DNA of 7,665 bases from Flavobacteriia bacterium (GTDB lineage: Bacteria > Bacteroidota > Bacteroidia > Flavobacteriales > Flavobacteriaceae). Positions within the stretch are counted from its first letter, which is position 1, and every line of letters starts with the position of its first letter. The position numbers were made by a program, and so were the translations under genes. The notes under the pieces are model-generated. The model was not told the DNA's origin. It did no database searches and worked only from the letters and a program-made list of their open reading frames with translations. The stretch is taken from assembly GCA_011330545.1 (NCBI GenBank), contig DRQI01000168.1, forward strand, positions 1-7,665, given 5' to 3'. Below, piece after piece: positions 1 through 5,335 of the stretch.

Positions 1-1
1 A

Positions 2-244
2 CAGGCAACCATTACAATGAATGACCTTACTAACGGACTCGATATCATTACTGCCCTGAATGAAAAATCGGGCTTTTTAAAATCGAATAGCGAAGCGAGG
101 CGTGCTTTAAAAGAAAATTCTATTTCGGTAAATAAAGAAAAAGTTACCGAAGGCTTTCAGCTGACTACCGATAATTTAATTAATAATACATTTATCTTAT
201 TGCAACGCGGTAAAAAGAATTACTTTTTGTTGCGGGTGGGGTGA
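2..244 (+). CDS. tyrS: Tyrosyl-tRNA synthetase, C-terminal fragment (5' truncated by window)
   Basis: This is the last ~80 codons of tyrosyl-tRNA synthetase, the cytoplasmic enzyme that charges tRNA-Tyr. The reading frame is open from base 2, so the ATG at 17 is an internal Met and not a start. What remains is the S4-like RNA-binding domain, recognisable by FLKSNSEARRALKENSISVN followed by NKEKV and a closing LLQRGKKNYFLLRVG, the usual ending of Bacteroidota TyrS. The Rossmann catalytic domain with HIGH and KMSKS motifs lies outside the window. The stop TGA at 242-244 is only two bases from the stop of the convergent dpnD-like gene, which leaves no room for a private terminator. Identity rests on recognition of the S4 domain and its context-free similarity to TyrS; another S4 protein is unlikely. 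Confidence 0.88.
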   Translation, partial: QATITMNDLTNGLDIITALNEKSGFLKSNSEARRALKENSISVNKEKVTEGFQLTTDNLINNTFILLQRGKKNYFLLRVG

Positions 245-246
245 AA

Positions 247-420
247 TTATTCATTGCCCAATTGTTCTATTTTAATATCAATACAATCAGAACTTTCTAA
301 AACAATTGCTTCATTTCGATACATCTCTTTTACTTTTTGAAAAGCCTCTTCTTCTGATGTTGCTTCTATTTCAATAGTTCGTGCTAATACTTCTTGTATT
401 TCAAATTCAAATGTTTTCAT
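247..420 (-). CDS. dpnD: DpnD/PcfM-family small protein, partner of DpnI-type nuclease
   Basis: This 57-residue acidic protein starts MKTFEFEIQEVLARTIEIEA and contains an EEAFQKVKEMYRNEAIVL stretch. Both are hallmarks of the DpnD/PcfM family, named after dpnD of the pneumococcal DpnI locus and pcfM of a conjugative plasmid. The molecular role is not established for the family; association with dpnI is the known context. The frame is also open back to an ATG at 466-468, giving 73 residues, but the added 16 residues lie inside the dpnI coding sequence and do not look like family sequence. The ATG at 418-420 is therefore preferred. It begins 4 nt after the dpnI stop, so the two are almost certainly cotranscribed and translationally coupled. 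The upstream bases are A-rich with no clear Shine-Dalgarno site, as is usual in Bacteroidota. Confidence 0.85.
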   Translation of the reverse strand: MKTFEFEIQEVLARTIEIEATSEEEAFQKVKEMYRNEAIVLESSDCIDIKIEQLGNE

Positions 421-424
421 CTGT

Positions 425-1201
425 TTATATTTTAATCTTTTTATAAGTTCCTCTGTTTCTAAACTCAATAAGCCCTTTATCTCTTAACAATTGTAATTGT
501 TGTCTTATCTTATCTTTGATAAAATTATTATTGGGATATTTTCGTTTTAACTCTTCTTCAAAAGCATACATTTCTTTTAGCGTAAAAGTTTCCCGTTGGA
601 TTGTATCTACACAATTCATAATATCTAAAATCCAACCTTTACTTTCTCCTTTTTTTGTTTTCAAAAATTCAGTTCCTTTCCATTTGGATTGTACTTTTTC
701 TTTTGCAATGATTTTAGCATCTTTCACTAGAAAAATACGCCCATTTTCTGGAATCTTGGTAATGTTAATATTACATCCAATCCAACCTGCTCTTCTCGCT
801 GTATTGCTTAAAGGTTTACGTTTTATGATAATTTCAGAAGTGAAAAAATGTTTAGGTATAATTAAGAAATTATTTACTTCCCAACTAGAGTTATTATAAG
901 TGAGAAAAAAGAAATTTGGGTTTTCATCTGAATTTATTCTTTTAATCATAGTTGAATATGCACCGTCAACAATATTATTACCAACTTTAATAGCATTTTT
1001 ACTTTTTAATTCAAATTGTTCTGAGCAAGTTGGGCAATAGAAATCTGCAACAGGTTTGTTGTTTTTAAATTCAGTCAAATGTAGTTCCCCACAATTAGGG
1101 CAGTAACTATTGTTCTTAACCCAATCTTCTGTTAAAACACGAGCAATTTGAGATTTACTTGTATATTTGGTTGCCTTATATGTATCCAAATGTAAATTCA
1201 T
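425..1201 (-). CDS. dpnI: DpnI-like methyl-directed (Gm6ATC) restriction endonuclease
   Basis: Type IIM restriction endonuclease of the DpnI family, which cleaves GATC only when the adenine is N6-methylated and so attacks Dam-modified foreign DNA. The 258 residues are close to the 254 of pneumococcal DpnI and align over the whole length. The catalytic PD-(D/E)xK site is intact: Asp53, Glu64 and Lys66 in PVADFY...FELKSK. Four zinc-ligand cysteines are present (Cys34, Cys37, Cys56, Cys59). The KRKPL...ARRAGWIGCNI block contains Trp140, equivalent to the DpnI tryptophan near the methyladenine pocket. The C-terminal ~75 residues (FTLKEMYAFE...IKDKIRQQLQLLRDKGLIEFRNRGTY) match the winged-helix domain, which also reads Gm6ATC. 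The ATG at 1199-1201 matches the family N-terminus (MNLHL versus MELHF). It lies 11 nt after a broken HTH gene and 4 nt before dpnD. No methyltransferase is nearby, as expected for DpnI loci. The frame shows no damage, so activity is likely but inferred. Confidence 0.95.
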   Translation of the reverse strand: MNLHLDTYKATKYTSKSQIARVLTEDWVKNNSYCPNCGELHLTEFKNNKPVADFYCPTCSEQFELKSKNAIKVGNNIVDGAYSTMIKRINSDENPNFFFLTYNNSSWEVNNFLIIPKHFFTSEIIIKRKPLSNTARRAGWIGCNINITKIPENGRIFLVKDAKIIAKEKVQSKWKGTEFLKTKKGESKGWILDIMNCVDTIQRETFTLKEMYAFEEELKRKYPNNNFIKDKIRQQLQLLRDKGLIEFRNRGTYKKIKI

Positions 1202-1212
1202 ATACAGAATAT

Positions 1213-1508
1213 TTACCCTTTTAATGTCTTTAAGGCTTTTTGCATTCCATTGAGTGCAAAAGATTCGTTTTCTACGACGTTCAAAACTTTATCACAAACC
1301 CAAAAAGAGTTAAAAATTTATCTTCAGGTATATTGTAATATTCAGCCCGTTTGATTACTTGTTTTCGGCTAAGATTCCTTTCACCCCTTTTAAATTTTAC
1401 TAATCATTGCTAAGTTAATTTCAAGATAAGTACAACTTATCTCAGTAAAATTTGGTTGCTTTCACGTATTCTTCTGAGTTCTTGACCTGCCCTGTCAATT
1501 ATTGTCAA
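1213..1508 (-). pseudogene. Decayed XRE-family HTH controller gene upstream of dpnI
   Basis: Three consecutive minus-strand frames give pieces of one protein. The first piece (about 1508-1443) reads GQELRRIRESNQILL. The second (about 1443-1393) reads EISCTYLEINLAMISKI. The third (about 1391-1302) reads RGERNLSRKQVIKRAEYYNI then PEDKFLTLF. The last (about 1302-1213) reads WVCDKVLNVVENESFALNG then MQKALKTLKG and a stop. Joined, they give a ~95-residue helix-turn-helix regulator of the XRE type that commonly precedes DNA methyltransferase and restriction genes in Bacteroidota. Frameshifts fall near 1440-1445, 1389-1394 (in a T/A run, with an apparent Glu codon turned into a stop) and 1302-1306 (A homopolymer). 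The original start is not clear: only TTG at 1506-1508 is in frame near the expected N-terminus, and it overlaps a promoter-like box. The stop lies 11 nt before dpnI, so this was the first gene of the operon. Several disruptions in 300 bases favour true decay over sequencing error. Confidence 0.82.
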
Positions 1509-1513
1509 ATATA
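1506..1513 (-). promoter_or_regulatory. Candidate Bacteroidota -7 box (TATATTTG) for the dpn cassette
   Basis: On the minus strand TATATTTG matches the Bacteroidota TAnnTTTG -7 consensus. A TTG at 1537-1539 lies 23 nt upstream, at or beyond the long end of the spacing reported for the -33 element. The box sits at the 5' edge of the broken HTH gene, so it could drive the whole cassette (HTH remnant, dpnI, dpnD). It overlaps the only in-frame TTG candidate start, so one of the two readings must be wrong. Confidence 0.4.
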
Positions 1514-1687
1514 CTATTGTTTTTTGTTTTTTTAGCCAAGTATTAAAGTAACAAAATACCTTAATACAAAACTATAGAGGAAGTAAAAAACAAACCTATC
1601 AGTATGTTTACTTATATAAAATATTGATTAGCAATCAAATATAGTTTTTACCAACAAATTTTTAAAGAAAATAAAACCGGTGGGTAT
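1509..1687. other. AT-rich spacer between the dpn cassette and the DUF418 gene
   Basis: No coding sequence is visible here. The stretch is very AT-rich. It holds two small inverted repeats: AAGTAAA at 1581-1587 with TTTACTT at 1607-1613, and TTGATT at 1624-1629 with AATCAA at 1633-1638 around a 3-nt loop. The second lies ~50 nt past the stop of the DUF418 gene in the direction of its transcription and is followed there by a T/A-rich stretch, so it may be a weak terminator. A second TATATTTG motif on the minus strand (1636-1643) lacks a well-placed -33 TTG. If the dpn cassette was inserted next to tyrS, its upstream boundary probably lies here. Confidence 0.5.
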
Positions 1688-2761
1688 TTAATCGGTTAAC
1701 TTCCGCATCAGCCATTCTAAAGGGCCTTGTTTTTTTATTCGAGTCCAAAAAATAGCAAAAAATACACAAATCAAACTAAAAGCTATGGCATAGGCTACTG
1801 AAAATGTAAGTGGATAATGCCCCATAAAGTTTGGATTGATTGCTTCAATGATTGTCATGCCAATCATTACATGTGCTACATAAAAGGTCAAGGCCAACCG
1901 GCCTGTTGTTGCCAAAGCATAGATAATTATACTTTTTTCAAATTTTTTGGCCAGTAATATACATGTCGAAATAATCCCCATGGCCAAACTACTGCCTGAA
2001 AGCATATATAAGGGTAATGGAGGCATGGGCTGTGTTCCGAAAACCTGATGTATTTCTTCTGTTGTCAAAAGGTTTCCTTTAGAAAATAAAAATATCAATA
2101 GAAATGAAATCAATTGTACACTAATAAAAACACTAAAACTCACTAAGAAAGCGCGTTTTACAAAACGAATGTCGTTAAGGGAATGTCTGCCAAACCAAAC
2201 TCCAATCAGCATAAAGGCTACCCACGGAAAAACGGGGTGAAATCCGTTAAAAAACAAGTTTCTGACAAAACCTTTTACCGTCCAAAAATCAGCATAGGTA
2301 TACAATGCATAATTCCATCCGAGGTCATAGTTCCAGAAAAACATCAAAAGAGGATAGATAATTATGATGAATAGGGCTGTTATTAAAATAACTTCTTTGT
2401 TATATTTTAATATCCATAAAGTGAATAACATGTAGATTCCGTAAAAATGCAAAATGTCTGCAAACCAAATAGGCATATATAACAGGCCTATAGCAAACAG
2501 AAAAAGGGCTCTTTTTACAATCTTCGTAGTTGTTTTCTTTATTTTTTGAAACTCGTTGGTTTGTATCGCCGAATTCGTCATAAAGGCAATACCTACACCT
2601 GCCAACACCACAAACGTAGCAGCGGCTTTGCCTTCTATAAGGCGGGTAAGGTAGTTGAGCCATTGACTTCCGGTTTGCCCGAAAGCAATTTTAAAATTGA
2701 CAATTATCATCCCTATAATCGCCAACGCTCTTGCTACATCTATGCCTACTATTCTTTTCAC
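1688..2761 (-). CDS. DUF418/YeiB-like multispanning membrane protein (heparan acetyltransferase-like fold)
   Basis: Integral inner-membrane protein of 357 residues with about ten hydrophobic segments (roughly 8-25, 45-63, 82-99, 102-118, 122-142, 174-191, 202-227, 255-272, 279-297, 318-340). Three blocks point to the DUF418/YeiB group, related to heparan-alpha-glucosaminide N-acetyltransferase. They are the N-terminal RIVGIDVARALAIIGMIIVN, a central NGFHPVFPWVAFMLIGVWFG with a conserved His-Pro, and the C-terminal TGRLALTFYVAH with GPLEWLMRK near the end. Members are thought to move acyl groups across the membrane or onto surface sugars, but the substrate of this type is unknown. The start is GTG at 2759-2761: an in-frame TGA lies 24 nt upstream, there is no usable in-frame ATG between them, and the family N-terminus fits. 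It stands alone, with 253 nt to its upstream neighbour. Family assignment is confident; enzymatic function is not. Confidence 0.82.
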   Translation of the reverse strand: MKRIVGIDVARALAIIGMIIVNFKIAFGQTGSQWLNYLTRLIEGKAAATFVVLAGVGIAFMTNSAIQTNEFQKIKKTTTKIVKRALFLFAIGLLYMPIWFADILHFYGIYMLFTLWILKYNKEVILITALFIIIIYPLLMFFWNYDLGWNYALYTYADFWTVKGFVRNLFFNGFHPVFPWVAFMLIGVWFGRHSLNDIRFVKRAFLVSFSVFISVQLISFLLIFLFSKGNLLTTEEIHQVFGTQPMPPLPLYMLSGSSLAMGIISTCILLAKKFEKSIIIYALATTGRLALTFYVAHVMIGMTIIEAINPNFMGHYPLTFSVAYAIAFSLICVFFAIFWTRIKKQGPLEWLMRKLTD

Positions 2762-2818
2762 ACATTCAAATTTTCTTAGTCACCTAATTCAATCATTGCC
2801 TTTTATAATCCGGTTGTA

Positions 2819-2913
2819 TTCGTATCTACATTTATAAAACTGAACACATTTATAGTGTCCCTGAAATGAATTTTTCAAGGACACTAAAGGGGATTCAAAA
2901 AACTTGATACGAA
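2819..2913. repeat. Nested inverted repeat in the gap upstream of the DUF418 gene
   Basis: An inner hairpin at 2853-2886 has arms TAGTGTCC (2853-2860) and GGACACTA (2879-2886), a single C/A mismatch, then TGAAA (2862-2866) pairing with TTTCA (2873-2877) around a 6-nt loop. It is framed by an outer perfect pair, TTCGTATC (2819-2826) and GATACGAA (2906-2913). Neither strand has a U-tract directly after the inner stem, so a classic intrinsic terminator is not clear. A factor-dependent or bidirectional terminator for the envelope operon ending at 3015, a regulatory site for the DUF418 gene, or a small non-autonomous element are all possible. No target-site duplication is evident at the outer edges. 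Confidence 0.6.
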
Positions 2914-3014
2914 AAAAATTATTTAAAAAACGAACCCCAAATCATGCTAATAGCATCTCTAAAAATGCAACATTCGTTGTATTAGATATACTATTAATTC
3001 AACTGCCAATATCA

Positions 3015-3569
3015 TCATAATGTAAGGGCAAGGCTGAGCTGAAAAGCAGTATTCTTCAGTGAGGCATTATTTACTTTAGAAATATTGGCCAATCCGCGAT
3101 AATATCGAATACCTAATTCGAGATTTTCAGAAATTAAATAGCCGATACCTGCACTAATCCCATAATCAAACTTCTTATAATTGCTTTTTTGAAAGCCTTG
3201 CCCTTTACCACCCAATAAATATCCTAATTGCCCGCCGCCTTCGATACTCAATTTGTCAACGGGATAAAATTTAAGCAGCAGCGGTACATTGATATAGTTC
3301 AGTTTTACTTTGTTCTTATTAACTTTTGATTTGGCACCCAAGGCAGCATAGAGCAATTCTGCCCGAAAGGCAAATTTCTCTGACCATTCTTTTTGCAGAA
3401 AGAAACCTGCCATCAATCCGGTTTTATTTTTGTTTGAACCACTTTTAAACTTAGAGAGGTGTACGCCACCTTTCACGCCAAATTCAATATTATCCGGTTG
3501 ATTTTCCTGTGCGTTTACTGTAATAATTCCTAATAACACGGCACATACTAATACTTTAATTGTTTTCAT
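3015..3569 (-). CDS. PorT-like outer-membrane beta-barrel protein
   Basis: Secreted protein of 184 residues. A signal peptide spans residues 1-20 (MKTIKVLVCAVLLGIITVNA, cleavage before QEN). The rest alternates short amphipathic beta-strands in the style of the outer-membrane beta-barrel family PF13568 (PorT-like, 'porin family'): IEFGVKGGVHLSKF, TGLMAGFFLQKEW, FAFRAELLYAALG, LNYINVPLLLKFYP, LSIEGGGQLGYLLGG, FDYGISAGIGYLI, LELGIRYYRGL and a final AFQLSLALTL. The length is typical for this family, which gives a barrel of about eight strands. The cargo or partner is unknown; such proteins are common in Bacteroidota and most are not true porins. An A-rich leader precedes the ATG. It is the last gene of a probable three-gene operon, 46 nt after the preceding stop. 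Confidence 0.85.
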   Translation of the reverse strand: MKTIKVLVCAVLLGIITVNAQENQPDNIEFGVKGGVHLSKFKSGSNKNKTGLMAGFFLQKEWSEKFAFRAELLYAALGAKSKVNKNKVKLNYINVPLLLKFYPVDKLSIEGGGQLGYLLGGKGQGFQKSNYKKFDYGISAGIGYLISENLELGIRYYRGLANISKVNNASLKNTAFQLSLALTL

Positions 3570-3615
3570 TTTTTTAATTTAAAGGTTTATGTAAAATTTG
3601 TATAATTCTTATGCT

Positions 3616-4683
3616 TTAAAAGTTAATTCCCACCTCGAGTTCAAATCCCAAATCTGTAGTATATAGTTTTGAGTTTCGTACCTGCTGAAAAACTCCGACA
3701 CCGATTATCACTCCGAAATCTCTCCACGGAATAATTTTTAGTCCTTGCGTTGCTCCGGCTCCTATTAAAAACCGGCTTCTTTTGTTGTTGTTCAGATCTT
3801 TTGTGATTTCAATACCCATGGGTATTTCCAACCCAAAACTTGCATAAAGACCCGGAATCAGTTTTATGTATCCTTCAAAACCTCCTCCTATCGTATAGGC
3901 ATCTACGGCAGTGAATCTTTTTTCAATTAATCTTTTTGATTTCACTCCATACCGTTCATAAGACATCACAAAAGGCATCATAAAATCTTTCTCATTATCG
4001 GCAAAACCGATATAACTAACACGCCAACCTTGATTGTATTTACTGTATATCTTTTTATAGGTAAGCAGGTTGAACCATTTGCCCAATGGCACATAAGTAT
4101 CTGCTGCTGCCTTCTCAAAAATTTCTTGAGGTAATTTGTTTGCATCAACATCATTTTTTAATAATTCATGTATAAAACTTCGCAAACAATATTCTAAGGC
4201 TGCCCGAATTCTTTTTTCGTGGGTTTCGGCAATTGCTGTCAAACTTGAAATTGGAAAATACTGGTGTTCATAATGAGAAATAGTGAAAAGTTCTTTCAAT
4301 GTATTTTTTTCTTTTTCTAAAAAAACCAACTTTACGAATACTCTCGTTGTTATCTCAGAGATACTGCGCTTCGACTGTTCAATTTTTAAAGATTTTATTT
4401 TTATATATACCGGCCTTGATGCATCACTACCCGACAACGAAATATTCATAAAATCTTTCACGGATACTGCCGCTGACGGATATAAACGAAATACCTTTTT
4501 CTTGCGGGTAGACCCTTCTAGAAAGCCGAGTTGTTTTCTAAACCTTTCATCTTGTACCTCTTTTATATAAAGAGATTGGTTTTGTATTTCTAAAGGAAGC
4601 GGTTGCAGTACAATATTTTCCTGAGAAAAAATATTGGCAGAAACCATTACCAATAATAGTTTGATGTTTTGAGTAGTGCTCAT
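3616..4683 (-). CDS. Unrecognised secreted/outer-membrane protein, 355 residues
   Basis: I do not recognise a named family. Residues 1-20 look like a signal peptide ending at NIFS, before QEN. Residues ~25-180 form an alpha/beta region with basic stretches (RKQLGFLEGSTRKKK, KIKSLKIEQSKRS) and a long helix (AETHEKRIRAALEYCLRSFI), loosely like periplasmic lipoprotein or transport-auxiliary domains. Residues ~200-355 are beta-rich and glycine-containing (VSYIGFADN, IGGGFEGYIKLIPGLYASFG, FLIGAGATQG, FGVIIGVGVF) and end in ELEVGINF. A C-terminal aromatic on a beta-strand is typical of outer-membrane barrels. A periplasmic domain joined to a small barrel or barrel-like sheet is an inference. It starts 11 nt after the upstream lipocalin-like gene and is followed after 46 nt by the PorT-like gene, so an operon is likely. 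The only GATC of the window is in this gene (3795-3798). Confidence 0.75.
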   Translation of the reverse strand: MSTTQNIKLLLVMVSANIFSQENIVLQPLPLEIQNQSLYIKEVQDERFRKQLGFLEGSTRKKKVFRLYPSAAVSVKDFMNISLSGSDASRPVYIKIKSLKIEQSKRSISEITTRVFVKLVFLEKEKNTLKELFTISHYEHQYFPISSLTAIAETHEKRIRAALEYCLRSFIHELLKNDVDANKLPQEIFEKAAADTYVPLGKWFNLLTYKKIYSKYNQGWRVSYIGFADNEKDFMMPFVMSYERYGVKSKRLIEKRFTAVDAYTIGGGFEGYIKLIPGLYASFGLEIPMGIEITKDLNNNKRSRFLIGAGATQGLKIIPWRDFGVIIGVGVFQQVRNSKLYTTDLGFELEVGINF

Positions 4684-4694
4684 CGTGATACACT

Positions 4695-5087
4695 TTATAA
4701 AGAGGTATAGCGAACCTCTATTTCTCTAATATCATCAATATCAAAACGTACCATAAGAATACTGGGAGTTAAGGTGATGATTTGCACCTTGAGTTTTTCT
4801 CCATTTTCATCCATCATTTCTATATAGTTTCCGTTTACATTCAACATCCATGTTCCTTTTTCAAGTTTCCCTTCAGATTTAGAAATGAAAGTCATGTCTT
4901 CTTTGAATTCGATAAAATCATCCTTTTCTTTTTTAGGAGGCGTATATTCTTTTGATTCAATGATGTACTTATCTAAATGCCATATTTTAGATACATTTTC
5001 TTTAGCCGTACGCTGTGCATTGATACAATTGGCCATCGTACCGGCCAATATTATTAGTAAAATAATCTTGTTTGCTTGTTTGTTCAT
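4695..5087 (-). CDS. Small secreted lipocalin-like protein
   Basis: Exported protein of 130 residues with a hydrophobic signal segment at residues 7-24 (IILLIILAGTMANCINAQ). Cleavage after the Ala-Gln region fits Bacteroidota signal peptidase I sites. Cys20 is not in a canonical lipobox (Met-Ala-Asn precede it), so lipid anchoring is doubtful. The mature part has the rhythm of the Bacteroidota lipocalin-like domain: a strand with a Trp near the start (KIWHLDKYII), an acidic loop, FIEFKEDMTFISKSEG, then GTWMLNVNGNYIEMMDENGE, and final strands IITLTPSILMVRF and IREIEVRYTSL. The ligand is unknown. It is the first gene of the probable operon with the 355-residue protein (11-nt gap) and is divergent from the AraC regulator. 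Fold assignment is by pattern only. Confidence 0.7.
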   Translation of the reverse strand: MNKQANKIILLIILAGTMANCINAQRTAKENVSKIWHLDKYIIESKEYTPPKKEKDDFIEFKEDMTFISKSEGKLEKGTWMLNVNGNYIEMMDENGEKLKVQIITLTPSILMVRFDIDDIREIEVRYTSL

Positions 5088-5108
5088 AATCTACTATTAA
5101 AGTTGGGT

Positions 5109-5116
5109 CAAAAATA
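5109..5116 (-). promoter_or_regulatory. Candidate -7 box (TATTTTTG) for the envelope operon
   Basis: On the minus strand TATTTTTG matches TAnnTTTG and ends 21 nt before the ATG of the lipocalin-like gene. No TTG at standard spacing is visible upstream, so support is limited to the single box and its position. Confidence 0.35.
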
Positions 5117-5202
5117 CCTTGCTTACCCACTACCTTGTTTGTTCATTTTAGACAAAAACTATTTTTTATATTTCTTATTAACTATTGATTTACAGATTGT
5201 TA

Positions 5203-5221
5203 TATATTTGCGATATCTTTG
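5203..5221 (+). promoter_or_regulatory. Tandem -7 boxes (TATATTTG, TATCTTTG) upstream of the AraC gene
   Basis: Two matches to the Bacteroidota -7 consensus TAnnTTTG lie 11 nt apart on the plus strand, at 5203-5210 and 5214-5221. TTG trinucleotides at 5185-5187 and 5197-5199 are possible -33 elements, with spacings of 15 nt and 14 nt to the respective boxes, slightly short of the usual range. Either start would give a leader of ~110-125 nt before the ATG at 5336. The leader contains a small inverted repeat, TTGTC with GACAA, near 5273-5289. Confidence 0.5.
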
Positions 5222-5335
5222 TTACGTATGTAGAAGAATTAATTACTGCCCTTGAGCGAGGCGCTGTAAATTGTCTTAAAATGACAAGTCAGTCTCTAAA
5301 ATTTATAATACTTTTCACTTTTTAAAACAAATGGT

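Noticed and set aside
17..19. ATG at 17 as the start of a separate small S4-domain gene
   Set aside because: The frame is open upstream to the window edge and the protein reads as the C-terminus of TyrS, so this Met is internal.
421..468. Longer 73-residue form of DpnD starting at 468
   Set aside because: The extra residues fall within dpnI in another frame and do not resemble the family; the start at 420 matches the family N-terminus.
516..899. Plus-strand open frame of 127 codons
   Set aside because: It is antisense to the well-supported dpnI gene and its translation shows no domain pattern.
1509..1687. Hidden gene or small RNA in the AT-rich spacer
   Set aside because: No open frame with family pattern and no convincing structured RNA are visible; only short A/T-rich inverted repeats.
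2183..2779. Three short open frames (2183-2374 +, 2400-2663 -, 2546-2779 +)
   Set aside because: All lie within or antisense to the DUF418 gene, whose family motifs run through the same bases; their translations look random.
2853..2886. Inner hairpin as a standard intrinsic terminator
   Set aside because: Neither strand has a run of U after the stem, so it is listed as a repeat of unknown role.
4283..5100. Plus-strand open frames at 4283-4570 and 4885-5100
   Set aside because: They are shadows of the secreted-protein genes on the minus strand and show no family signature.
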